Below are positions 21,290 through 32,100 of a stretch of 64,000 nt of DNA, in pieces. The stretch comes from Liriodendron chinense (taxonomy: Eukaryota > Streptophyta > Magnoliopsida > Magnoliales > Magnoliaceae). The first letter of the stretch is position 1, and every line of letters starts with the position of its first letter. The position numbers and the translations under genes were made by a program. Below the pieces are notes generated by a model that did no database searches, was not told the DNA's origin, and saw only the letters and a program-made list of their open reading frames with translations. The DNA lies in the NCBI GenBank assembly GCA_003013855.2, contig ML058433.1, positions 4,401,966 through 4,465,965 of the forward strand. The letters run 5' to 3'.

Positions 21290-22655
21290 TTGCAAGCATT
21301 TACAATCGCAAACACAAGGATGTATAGTAGTTCAGTTTCCTTACTCCACTCCCGGTTGATGTACTCTCCTCGAGTGTATCGGATTTCACTATCTTAGGAG
21401 CTTTCAATAGGCTCACCCCTAACTATTACAGCCCTACACAAGGACCTAACGTACACTCCCATCGGAGGCTCCCTTGAAGACATAGTTGGCTTTCTATCGG
21501 GTAACCAACAACCTTGGTCCTACACAAAAGCTTACATGCACGCACCCATGTCGGTGGCTCCCTTGGAGATTTAGTTGATTTTCTATCAGCTAACCAACAA
21601 CCACTAGTGCTCCTAATTTAAGGACCTACGTTTACTTTTGTCGGAGGCTCCCACGGAGACTAACACATATGCACCTGTGTCCGGTAAATTCAGTCTTACA
21701 CAAGAACGTAGGTCCTATACAAGAACCTATTCGAGTTTGGGTTACAAATTCTATACTCAATCCTATACAAGGAAAGCATATGGATTATGACAACCTTACA
21801 TGTCGGATTGAGCCCCTTTGTTGTGCCTTCTTAAGTTGTTTCTTCGATGTTCTCACGTGCTTGAATCAACTCCTTATTTGCTCCCCCGATCTTTGAAGTC
21901 GATCTTCATCTGCTTTGTTGAAACGACTACCTTACATTTGATGCTCCAATGAGGCTACCAAGGTAATCAGGATGGGTTTGGTGAATCTCTTACAATTAAA
22001 TGGCTTAGTTGGGTTCTAAATTGGGGATTCACCTAGATGGGCACTCTAGAGGATGATAGACAATGGGTTTTCCTATAGGGATTGATGTCTATTCTCTAGA
22101 GATTGCAAAATGTCATGTTCTTCCTCAAATGGAGCTTTGGAATGCTCATATAATGATGAATCACAAGGAAGAAGGCATGGATCTTTTTCGGGGAAAGCCT
22201 AGAAATGTTGGGAAGTATTGGGTTACACCGGGGCTTCTAAATCACTCAAAACCATCTTTTTTGCAAAGATCTGGATTCCAAATATTTGTACGAAAATCTC
22301 CAACGGATCTATAACAGCTAGTTTTCTAGCTGTTGCTGATCGATCGATCGAAATCAATTTCATTTAACCCTGATTTCTCGTTGGACTGTTTCGGCCAAGT
22401 CATCTAGAGGCTAGGTTGTTTTAGAACTAAAGGGGTCTAGGTTAGGTTTTCCAAGGCACCTCATGTTTACATGTATCTTCATGCCTTGCTGCTTCAAGTC
22501 TTCGGTCTTCAATTGTCTTCCAATATAGGCTCAACCGACTTTAGACTTCCTAGCTCACGTCATTGATAATGAGGCACTAACAAATGTTTCCTCATGTGTT
22601 TGGGTATTTCCTTTTATAACAAGCATCACTTTTAAATGTTCAATTGACCCTTCAG
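21290..22655. repeat. Decayed LTR-like block, copy 2
   Basis: Same ordered words as the block at 18846-20990, including ACTCCACTCCCGGTTGATG, a repeated (C/G)GGAGGCTCCC and GATCGATCGATC. Its right edge near 22655 abuts copia RT sequence, so it probably inserted into the copia pol gene. It contains no coding sequence. Confidence 0.58.
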
Positions 22656-22960
22656 TTGGTCTTAAATATTGTATACCCACCAACAACCAATTGTTCACTT
22701 TCCAGGGGGCAAAGAGATGAGTGTCCATGTCTCAGTATGGTGCGTAGTCACAATTTCCTCTCTCGCGGCTCTCCGCCACCCAGGATGAGCTAGAACAACA
22801 TGGTGACAAGGCTAAAGCATAGTCAGAGGAAGAAAGGCTTAGATAATGGTAAGGTACAAAATGAGAGATGGAATGTAAGGTGCAAGAGAGGGTATCTTTC
22901 CAGAGCGCAATGGGTAGATCATATCTAAAGGAGATGGTATTGATGCAAGGATCTCATTTA
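22655..22960 (-). pseudogene. Copia pol: start of reverse transcriptase
   Basis: On the minus strand around 22735-22680 the reading LPPGK*TIGCWWVYNI matches the conserved LPPGKK.IGCKWVYKIK entry motif of Ty1/copia RT, with a stop in the middle. The pol connection region continues to the right through the tandem unit and past the solo LTR at 23024. The left side ends at LTR-like DNA. It is a dead fragment of the same copia element. Confidence 0.75.
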
Positions 22961-23018
22961 AAGGTGAGTGTAATGCATGAATTGGATGGTCAATGACCGT
23001 CTCCTACAGGCATTGGAG

Positions 23019-23023
23019 CAGGA
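23019..23023. other. Target-site duplication CAGGA, left copy
   Basis: CAGGA recurs at 25875-25879. The uninterrupted tandem copy at 26006-26015 reads GAGCAGGAGTAG, confirming the empty-site structure. Confidence 0.9.
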
Positions 23024-25874
23024 TGTAATGCCCCGAAATTTCGACTCTTGTGGACAACACGATGGGTCGAGTTTCCGAGTGTCCTCTCATGTGTGTTAGG
23101 GATATGTTTCCACACATTTACCTGTATCACATATATTCCTGGCATTCATAGCATAATTACGAAAATTTAAAGTTCTTATTCATGATCTTCTACTCTAAGT
23201 TCTAAATCAAATGTAAGAAAATAAAACATGTCCAACCAAATGTTCCACTTAGTGTCTCTTTGAGAGACTTATTACATGTTCAAAGGAAATTAAATCTATT
23301 CTATAAAAGAAATAAACGAAAAATCTTCACGCCATTTCGACTTCATCATCCGCCATTTGTTGCCACGAGCCTTCGTATTCCTCGCCCCACAATTCGGGCT
23401 CGTCTACTGGATCATTACTTGCAATATCTGGGTTGGTGTTTTAAAACACTGTCCTAGGAGGACGTGAGTTGCTCACGATCAACCTAGTAAGGATTACCCC
23501 CCCAAGAATAGCACAATAATATTCAAGCACAATGAACATACCCAATCAAAACATACATGACAAAATGAGATAGGAATTCCTCCACTCTTCTCACCAGCCA
23601 TTAGTCACCAGAGGTTCTAGTTAGGACGGGAATTACTCCACTCTTCCCATACACCAAAACCCAACTAGTGAAATGGGCCTCATGCACACTTTCACTAGAA
23701 AGTGAGAGAAACGGGTCTCATGCACACTTTCTCTAGCCCAAGGGGTAAATGAATGCATGATTAGTTTCACCTCTATTTAAGTAGATTTAGAATCCAACAA
23801 ATTTAATAATGTTCACGGCCAATGGTCGCTCTTTACCACATCCCATGGTCTATTACGACGTAGACTAGCCGTTTCCTCTCAACAGGGGCCAACCGTAAAA
23901 GGGCGCACACATCTTAGTCATAACACTACGCATGACACACAATTATTTCTCACGGATCCATCATATACATCTAAATTTAGATCCTTAGGCAAATCACAAA
24001 CATTACATACATGGTTTTGCCAAAACATGCTATACAACTCCTTACGTGTCAATCCTTCTTCACACATACAATTACATCATCCATGGGGCAAAGGGTTTCC
24101 ATTAATGTGACATCCACAAACATAAATCTCATGTCACACCACACATGAATCATCATATTCATCATAGGCATGTAAACAAGTAAAATCAAGCATGGCTTGC
24201 ACAGTCTCACATACACGTGTAACTAAGCATAATTTCTTTCCCAAACATCAAACATAACTCATGGTCCAAACAAAACAAAACTTCGGCGTAAATACATCAA
24301 AGGTTATCATACCATATTCATGTTCACATAGAAAGAATTTAACCACATAGGTTTCAAGCATTCATACAACAATACCATAAATTCCAAGCATGAAATCGAC
24401 AAGAAATACAATATTATTGTAACTAGGCTTAAAGGAAATCCTCACCTCTTGAGGTTGATGGTTTGGGACATAATTAGGGTCGTGAAATCTCTCTTAGATT
24501 AAAAAAAAACTAGCATGTTCAACGGAAAACATGAGATTAATGTGTAGATCGGTACGATTCTCGTTGCCCCGACCAACTAGGGCTAGATCTACACCTAGGG
24601 TTAGGGTTTGTGCTAGATCTACACCTAAGGTTAGGGTTTGTGCTAGATCTAGGAAACAAAATCATGGTTGGATTGGCCTTACCTCACTCAACAGCGATGT
24701 AACTGGGAAACTCAGCTGAGTCGACTCAAATTGACTCGCCTTCTTCTCTCTCTTTCTTCTTTCTTCTTTCTTTCTGTTTCTTCTTTCTTCTCTGGAAGAA
24801 CTTCCCAATAGCAGCCACAGGGCTGTGGGTGCTCTCTCTTTCTCCCAAACCACTCTCTCTCACTTCCAAACGACCCTCTCTCTCTTTCAAACAACTATCT
24901 CTCTCTCTCTAACCATTTTTCTGAAGAAAGGGGAAGCGGATGGATGGGTTTTATAACCCTCCATAGTCGGTGGGAGGGAATGCGTCGAGTTGGTTTCCTA
25001 GATAGCATGGGAGGGGGGAGGATCAGATCTCTCTTCATGTCGACCCCTTACGCATGTGGACCATCCAAAGAGTAGGTGGGGTCCACCAAACGCTGGCACG
25101 CAAGGTCCCGGATGCCCATGCAGAACAGGGACCTAGATCACACGCGATCTTAATTTCTTGGTTTATATTCAGCGATTTGGAGTGGGCCAGCAAATTTTGA
25201 TGAACGACTTCAGATAATTGTATCTTGGAGGGGTGCCGACAAGATGAATGGTTTGGATGGCCAGTACGGGGCCCACCTGACGAACGATGAAGATCGCATG
25301 GGGCGGTCGCCGCGGACGCTGTAACAGCGTAACGAAGAAGGTGATCTTCTTTCCTTTTTTTTTTGTGTATACATGGTATGGAACCCGCGGTTAACAGCTA
25401 GCCTTATCCGATGGGGTCCACTATGGTAGATCTGGATCATCTGCTCTGTCCAATAGATTGGCAGCATGATTTTGGTCGTTGACAACAAAAATTGGGAAAT
25501 TCTAAATTAAGGGGGGTCTGATTACTGATTGGGCTACTTGTACTATGATCGGGGAGCTGAAATTCAACGTGTACTATTATTTTGTGCCATATAGGCTTTA
25601 TGTAAAGTTTCGAGCTAAATGGAACGTGACAAACTAGTTTACTGAAAGCAGGGTTGTAAGTCATTTTTGTAATTAACGTAAAACAGTGAGTTTAGCGAAA
25701 TCTAATGGTTCTACGCTGTTTTAGGGATTATTCTAGGCAAATTCTATAACAAAACCTCCATCTGATTCCCTATGGATGATTTGATATGAACTAATCAAGT
25801 TTAAAATTCAAATAAAAATTAAATAATCAAATAAATAAATAAGTTAATTTATACTAAAAACACGAGGCGTTACC
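23024..25874 (-). mobile_element. Solo LTR (2.85 kb)
   Basis: It begins TGTAATGCCCCG and ends GAGGCGTTACC, with CAGGA on both sides; the last base is changed from the expected A. It has no gag-pol. It is the reverse-oriented relative of the LTR at 42921-45719. Both share GACAACA(C/T)GATGGGTCGAG, GCATTCATAGCATAAT and CAATATCTGGGTTGGTGTTT in the same order. Minus-strand sense is suggested by TTATAAAAC at 24945-24953 followed by a CT/GA-rich leader. Palindromes CTCAGCTGAG and GAGTCGACTC overlap at 24711-24727. Confidence 0.88.
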
Positions 25875-26159
25875 CAGGAGTAGATGGCATGCAGACAGGC
25901 ATACTCAGTAGTTGAGGGGCCACAAGAGGATGTTTAGACACCAACTCATTTAAAGGTGAGTGTGGTGCATGAATTGGATGGTCAAAGATTGTCTCCTACG
26001 AGCATTGGAGCAGGAGTAGATGGTATGCAGACAGGCATACCAGTAGTCAAGGGGCCACAAGAGGACGTTCAAACACCAACTCCCCCTCAAGAGAAGAGGT
26101 AGACAAATAAGGAGTATATAAGAAAAAAGTAACATTAGGAATACTATGTAGATGACCAA

Positions 26160-26519
26160 TTAGCGGATCAAAGCACTTGTAACATTTATGTGTGTGTGCG
26201 AGTAACCAAGAAAAACATACTTAATAACATGCTAATCTAGCTTATCCGACTGCAAATCATTTTTCTGGACAAAAGATGTGCAACCAAACACTCAAACTGG
26301 CAATGAAAATGGTAAAGCATTAGGAAACAACATAGAAAAAGGTGTTTGACCATGAAGGACACCTGATCGCTGCCGGTGAATCAAATGATATGCGGTAAGG
26401 ACAGCACGGCTCCAGAAACATTTGGGAATGTTCATATGAGTTAAAAGAGACCTCGCCACCTCAAGAAAATGATGGTTTTTCTTTCCGCAACCCCGATTCG
26501 TAGGGGTATGTAGGCACAC
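26160..26519 (-). pseudogene. Copia integrase core fragment
   Basis: The open block reads TPTNRGCGKKNHHFLEVARS, then FWSRAVLTAYHLIHRQRSG, and further left VFGCTSFVQKND and IKYVFLGYSHTHKCYKCFDP. These match the TPQQNGVAERKNRHLLEVAR and VFVGY...KGYRCYDP landmarks of Ty1/copia integrases. The remainder to the right (to about 27500) is too decayed to define. The enzyme would insert element DNA; this copy has stops. Confidence 0.82.
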
Positions 26520-27573
26520 AAAATTTGATGGGTAATACCGTCTAAGGTAAGTTATTCGTGAAATGAGTTTGGCAAATACTCCAAAGAATTGTTAGACTGA
26601 AGAAATTGAACCTCCAAACTGAATTGAGTTTTAACCTCAAGGTGAGAAGATTTGAACATATCAAACACTTTGGATCTATCATGCATCATAAATACCCATG
26701 TCATTTGAGAAAATCATCAATAAATGTAACGGTACCAAAATTTATTCAAACTAGGTAATTAAATGGGACTCCATGTATTAGAATGTACTAATGAAAAAGG
26801 TGCATGACTACGATTAATAAGCCTGGGCAAATAAGTAGATCGACTATGTTTTGTTAACTAACACGCTTTACAGTTTATTGAGTGCAAATTTGTCAATAAA
26901 GGAACAAGTTTCTTTAGGTACCCTAGAGAAGGATGAGCAAACCGAGCATGCCACTATAAATAGGTGATACTCTTGTTGTCTTGTACATTGAGAGCTGCTT
27001 TGATGGTCCCTGGTTCAAGGTTAGTATAAACTGAGCAATTCAACCCCCCACCAATCATCTCCTTTGTTGATTGGCTAAAAAATGAGAGGGATAAAATATT
27101 ATCGAGCAGTTTAAACTCTTAGTTGATTGGCTAAGAAAACGAGACTTGAGAGAAAAGTTTGAAACATAAAGAACCGAAGGAAAAAATATATGTTTGTTGG
27201 GTGGGATAGTTCCTTTACCAAGGACTTTAGACAATGAGCCATCAGCAAGAGAAACAAGGGGATCAATGAACTCAAAGTGTTAACAAAGGAGAAAAGGGAT
27301 AAACTATCATGTGATTGATGGCCATAGAATTAATCACTCAAGGTGATGAACCAAAGGATGCGACTAGAGCATTACCTGATTTGGCAAGAGAGCTTGAGGA
27401 AGGAAGAATCTGCAACTGTGAACCTACTGAGAAGTTTCTCGAGATCAGCACAAGAGATCACTACAGCATAATTTGAGCCTGAAGAGCTCCCACAAATTGT
27501 GGAAGACTCCCGTGTACACAACTGGACTCACATGAAGAAATGAGTGGCCACCAATCTTCCAAAGAAAACCCCA

Positions 27574-28260
27574 TCATTTATCAATAATATGATTCACCAT
27601 TTTACAATAAACACAGAAGCGTTGTTGCCCAGTAAAGTGCCCATGATCTCTCCTTCCTGTACAGCCACCATGCCAATTCGTACAACCACCACGAACATTG
27701 CTGCCTCTAGTAGAGATAAGTGTTACATTCTTACTAGATGAAGGCATCATAGATGAGGAGGAAGGAGTCAACATCCACAACACTCGAGCAAAAACATCGG
27801 ACAGCGATGGAATATGTTCACTTCCAAGAAGCTGTAACTTAATCGGTATAAGATATGGGCTTCAATTTCTTCTTGCTGACACTATTGCTAGGCAATATCA
27901 GTGGTGAATGGATGATGAAGTTTCCATTCACAAAACAGCCCTCTAAACTGAGCACAATGTTCATGGAGATTTTCCCCTTGTTTCATGGTTTGAAACTCCT
28001 CCAAAATATCAAATAAGCATTTTATGTTTTTTGTTCGAGTTTGAGTTGTTGTAAGGTATCCCGAACCTCCTTTGCATTCTCTCCACACATAACATTGTGA
28101 TAAACATTTTGTTCGAGTTGAGTTGTTGTAAGGTATCCCGAACCTCCTTTGCATTCTCTCCACACATAACATTGATATAAACATTCTCTTCCATACGTGA
28201 AAGAGCCATGAAACATCAGTTAAGTGCTTCGATCTTCTCTTAGGCATCAGGAAGATTCAT
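27574..28260 (-). pseudogene. Copia gag with internal duplication
   Basis: Block 28247-27888 gives a UBN2-like gag segment (DVSWLFHVWKRMF, ILEEFQTMKQGENLHEHCAQ). Block 27783-27574 gives a zinc knuckle FCVYCKMVNHIIDK, in which the codon for the last Cys is TGA. A 78-bp tandem duplication (28031-28186) repeats the VERMQRRFGIPYNNS part. Gag would form the particle; this copy is non-functional. Confidence 0.78.
28031..28186. repeat. 78-bp tandem duplication in copia gag
   Basis: TTGTTCGAG begins at 28031 and again at 28109. Both units carry GTAAGGTATCCCGAACCTCC and CTCTCCACACATAACATTG. Near identity implies a recent event. Confidence 0.93.
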
Positions 28261-29164
28261 ATAGAACGGGTTGTCAATGCCTCTTAGTTTAATGGAGCCA
28301 ATTTGCTGAGTGTCTGCTTTAGCATCCAGTTTGAAATCCATTAATTGTTCGACCACAAAGAACAACTCAGGGTAACATGAAAAAAAAGGGGTCAATTTCT
28401 AACTTGAGCAATGGAACCAACAGTCCAGCAACAAAAGGAACCAACCAGTCCAACAGCAGTTTGTTGATCACCACATAAATTCTAATTTCAGCTGCAAATG
28501 GAATGGACAGACCCCACTTGTCCAGAAATACTTCACTGACAATGGTCCCAGCAATGGACATAATGGCCAACAATCACAGCAATAGACTAGACATCACCAA
28601 AAGACAAAAGAAGAAAAAAGAAGAAAATCAGCAACACCACAATCTGCCCAGTGCCCAGCATTCACAATAACCGAAAAAATACAAAAAAGAAGAAGAAAAA
28701 AGAAAGAAAGAAGGGAAACAACATTCAATGTTATACGGCCCAACTGGATCAACGTCTAATTGTAGCTCACTATATTCCAATGCAACTTAAAAAATGGCAA
28801 GGTAATCTCAACATAAGCAGAAAAAATGGATTCAACAGATCAAATAACATGCCACACGACAATAATGGCTAATCACCACTAGCAACCAAACCCAACCAGT
28901 CCAATGTCTGACTGCTGGTGCAGCACACAAATGACAATCACACCATGCTGGCCCAACCGGCTGCTGAGCCTAACCAATCCAGCACACTAATGAAAGACAC
29001 ACGGAGTCTTCACTGCATCACAAGATCCAATGCAGAGCGCAACTAGTTCTGAAACAAAAGAGGGAGAAGCACACTTAGCTGATCAAACAAGCAGGTCTGT
29101 GTATAATGCCCAAATGATTCTCGTTTGTAATCTGAACTAATGGAGACCCTGAGCATCAATCAAT
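28261..29164. other. Copia leader/gag 5' region, decayed
   Basis: Between gag and the primer site. It is A-rich with GAAGAAAAAAG tracts and has no recognisable domain or other gene. Confidence 0.5.
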
Positions 29165-29176
29165 GCTCTAATACCA
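29165..29176 (-). other. Primer binding site of the copia element
   Basis: The minus strand reads TGGTATTAGAGC, one change from the TGGTATCAGAGC complement of initiator tRNA-Met used by many plant retroelements. It is 11 bases from the LTR end at 29188. Confidence 0.8.
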
Positions 29177-29229
29177 TGTAAACTTGATGTTAAGAGAGAG
29201 GAATGCAAGGACGAAGAAGAAGAGAAGCA

Positions 29230-29234
29230 CATGT
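29230..29234. other. Target-site duplication CATGT, left copy
   Basis: Perfect match to 36035-36039, exactly outside both chromovirus LTR ends. Confidence 0.95.
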
Positions 29235-30158
29235 TGATGAGGAAATAAGAACATTTAAAGTCTACTAGCGAAGAAGGCGCACACCACAAGCTTCTTCCTT
29301 GTGGTTAGGCGATAATAGAGGAGCATTGAAGACCCTATGCACGTGCTTGCACGTGATTTGGCACATAGAAAACACGTGTAGGAATGGAAGAAGACCCGAC
29401 TGACGGTGATCGGGCGCCCGACCAACTGGTCACCGGGCGCCCAAAATTCCTCGATTTTGAAGATTTGCTTGCTGGACGTTTTTGGTCCTCGTCAAGCGCC
29501 CGACCAAATTAGTCACCGGGCACCCGACCACCGTACGAACTTTTTTTTATCTTTTTGAACTTGTTTTTTACTTAATTTTTAGGGGTATTTTGATACTTTT
29601 ATGTTTTCTTATTGCTTATTTAAGTGGGCTAAGCCCTAAAAACGAGATTTAGTTGATTATTAATGAAAAGCGAACCTCTTTGGTGGCCTCTCTCTTCTCT
29701 CTCTCTCATGGTGCTTCTTCTCTTTCCTTAATCTCCTTCCTCTAACTTCTTTTTATGCCCCTCCAAATTCTTCAAGGTAAATTATCTTTCTTCTTTCTAG
29801 TTTTAGTTTTGCTAATCCTTCTTCGATCAAACTTGAGAATCGACCTAAACCCTAAATCTTCAAATTCTCAAATCCCTAATCCAAGAACTTCCTAATTCTT
29901 CGGATTAGTGATCTTCATTGATCGATTAGATATGACCATGCAAGATCAGGATGTCCTATCCCTCGCCGGATCCAAACCAAGCTATACTTGAAACTCAAAC
30001 TTCGTGTTTATGACGGTTGGCCCGATCCATTGCAAGCTCCTTGTGAATTTTCTTAATTTATGATGAGTGATTCTGAATTTTAGATTATTTATTTCTTTTA
30101 TTTTCCACTGTTTAATTATGTTCATGAGCATACATCATAATTAGGGCATCCTACATCA
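29235..30158 (+). repeat. Chromovirus 5' LTR
   Basis: Starts TGATGAGGAAATAAG and ends GGGCATCCTACATCA. It contains two hairpin-forming GGGCGCCCGACCAA/GGTCACCGGGCGCCC modules (29412-29442 and 29494-29530), a likely TATA-type CTTATTTAAG near 29617, and a CT-rich leader. It aligns end to end with the 3' LTR. Confidence 0.95.
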
Positions 30159-30160
30159 AA

Positions 30161-30174
30161 TTTGGTATTAGAGA
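30161..30174 (+). other. Chromovirus primer binding site
   Basis: TTTGGTATTAGAGA begins two bases after the LTR; it matches the initiator tRNA-Met priming word TGGTATCAGAG with one change. Confidence 0.85.
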
Positions 30175-30433
30175 ATAGGCTTGCATGGTTTTGTCTAGAT
30201 CGGGTTATCAAATTAGGGTTTTGATTTTTAGGACTGTTTTAGGAAAGTTCTAGATTTAGAAAGTTTCCAATTTTAGAAAGTTTACTAATTTGGAAAATTC
30301 CTAGATTTGAGTAGTCCTCTGTTTTAATTCATTAATTGTCAGTTCATTATAGTTTACATTCATCGCATTCATCTTGTGAGTTGCATATCCATAGTGGTCA
30401 AGTTTAGTAGAATTCGATTCGAGTTTTACTTGT

Positions 30434-31683
30434 ATGCCCACGAGAAGAGGTAGAGGTTTTGGACTCCAACCCACCATGAACAACGAGTAGTTATCTGAGC
30501 AACTTGCTCAATTTATACAAAAGATAACCGCTTTAGAAACGAGTCAAAAGCGTGAGTTTACTCGCCTAGATAACCAACTCACCACCACCAAGACTAAGGT
30601 CGAGCAGTTAGAGGCATCCCAAAGGGAGAACCCCGCTGTTGGGGATGATGCGCACTCCAAAGTGGGAGGGATCATTGAAGAACGCGCTCCCGCACGTGGA
30701 GACAATAGTGGTAGAGATCGTGGAGCCGGCCGTGGTGTTGTGCGAGAAGCACAAGCTACACATGATCATCAAGACTGTTACAATCCAGATGAACGTGCGA
30801 TGAAGAATGTGAGAGTGGAGGCCCCAAGTTTTGATGTGCGTTTGGATCCCAAGGCATTCCTTGACTGTGTGGCTGACATGGATCACTACTTTGAGTGGTA
30901 TGGCATGTCGGAAAACTGTCAAATGCGGTTTGAAAAGATGAAACTTGTGGGCCAGGCCAAGTTGTTTTGGACCAACACTAAGCGAAAGATAGAAAGAAAT
31001 GGTAGAGCCCATATCACAGATTGGTATGAGATGAAAGAGAAGCTGAAGGAGAAATATCTTCCTCTCTCATACCGACAAAAGCTAAGAGTCTGACTACATC
31101 GCCAAATTTGAGAAATTTATGATGCGATGTGATATCCATGAGGACCCTCTAGTAACGCTCTCGTGTTTTAAGACGGGCCTTCGAGCAGATCTTCAACGCG
31201 AGCTTATGACTCCGCCCTTCACAGACTTGGATGAAGCATATCAAGTTGTGCAGGAACTAAAGCAATACCTAAAAGCTCCTGTCATTAGACGTTTTTAATC
31301 CAGAGACTCTAATGCTAGATTTGGTTCCCGGGAAACTAGACCTAACGTTGGTAGTCAACCTAGAGCGCAGGCAACTAGTCCGCCTAGGCCTAGGGAGGAC
31401 AAGGGTAAAGGGGTTCTTGGTGCCGGTTCTAGTGGGGGTAGCCAAGTAAGGTGCTATGAATGTGGGAATCTTAGTCACATGTTTACTCAATGTCCCACGA
31501 AGCACCGTGGAAAAGCCTTAATTGTAGGCGAGTCCCACGAGGTTGTTGATGACCAGGGTGATTATGAGGTAGAAGAATATCACCCTGAAGGAGGTGTTAC
31601 TGATGAAGACGAATTAGGCGATGAAGCAACGCTTGCAGCAGTCAGGCGTGTGCTATCTCAGTCTAGGAGTAGTGTTGATTGAC
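30434..31683 (+). pseudogene. Chromovirus gag
   Basis: The ATG at 30434 opens MPTRRGRGFGLQPTMNNE, then a TAG at 30488. In the same frame the gag core follows (DPKAFLDCVADMDHYFEW, KMKLVGQAKLFWTNTKRKIE, EKLKEKYLPLSYRQKL) to a TGA at 31091. A small deletion with frame change leads into DYIAKFEKFMMRCDI, then YQVVQELKQYLKAP and a CCHC knuckle CYECGNLSHMFTQCP. The core is closely related to the second gag at 62610-61712 on the minus strand. Its normal role is RNA binding and particle assembly. Confidence 0.92.
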
Positions 31684-32100
31684 GTTGAAACACTATCTTC
31701 TATACTCTTGCCAAGTGTGGAGAGAAAAATTGTAAGGTGATAGTAGACAGTGGAAGTTGTCAAAATGTGATTTCCGCTAACACCTTAGATCGTCTAAAGT
31801 TGAAATCCACACCTTATCCTGACCCATAAAAAGTTTCTTGGGTTAATAAAACATCTCTTCCTGTCACCTATCAGTGCTTAGTTCCTATCGAGTTTGGGTC
31901 ATACAAGTAGTCTCTATGGTGTGATGTGATACCTATGAATGTTAGACATATTATCCTAGGTAGGCCGTGGCTATTCGACAATGACGTCACGATCTTTGGC
32001 CGTTCGAATGCATGTACCTTCATGCATAAATATAAAAAGATCAAACTTAATCCTATGCCACCTGAAAGCACATTAGGGAAGAAAATGGATGAGAACGCGA
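31684..32100 (+). pseudogene. Chromovirus aspartic protease
   Basis: The reading contains CKVIVDSGSCQNVIS, with the DSGS catalytic box intact, and NVRHIILGRPWLFDNDV, the second conserved box. Stops occur at 31681, near 31828 and near 31909. The protease would process the gag-pol polyprotein; the reading cannot be translated through. Confidence 0.88.

Larger units (their letters stand above)
22953..26080. repeat. 136-bp tandem duplication split by a solo LTR
   Basis: The unit beginning CTCATTTAAAGGTGAGTG occurs as 22953-23023 plus 25880-25944 (interrupted copy) and again as 25945-26080. Joining the two parts across the LTR gives a 136-bp copy. The duplication is in copia pol and must predate the LTR insertion. 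Confidence 0.85.
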
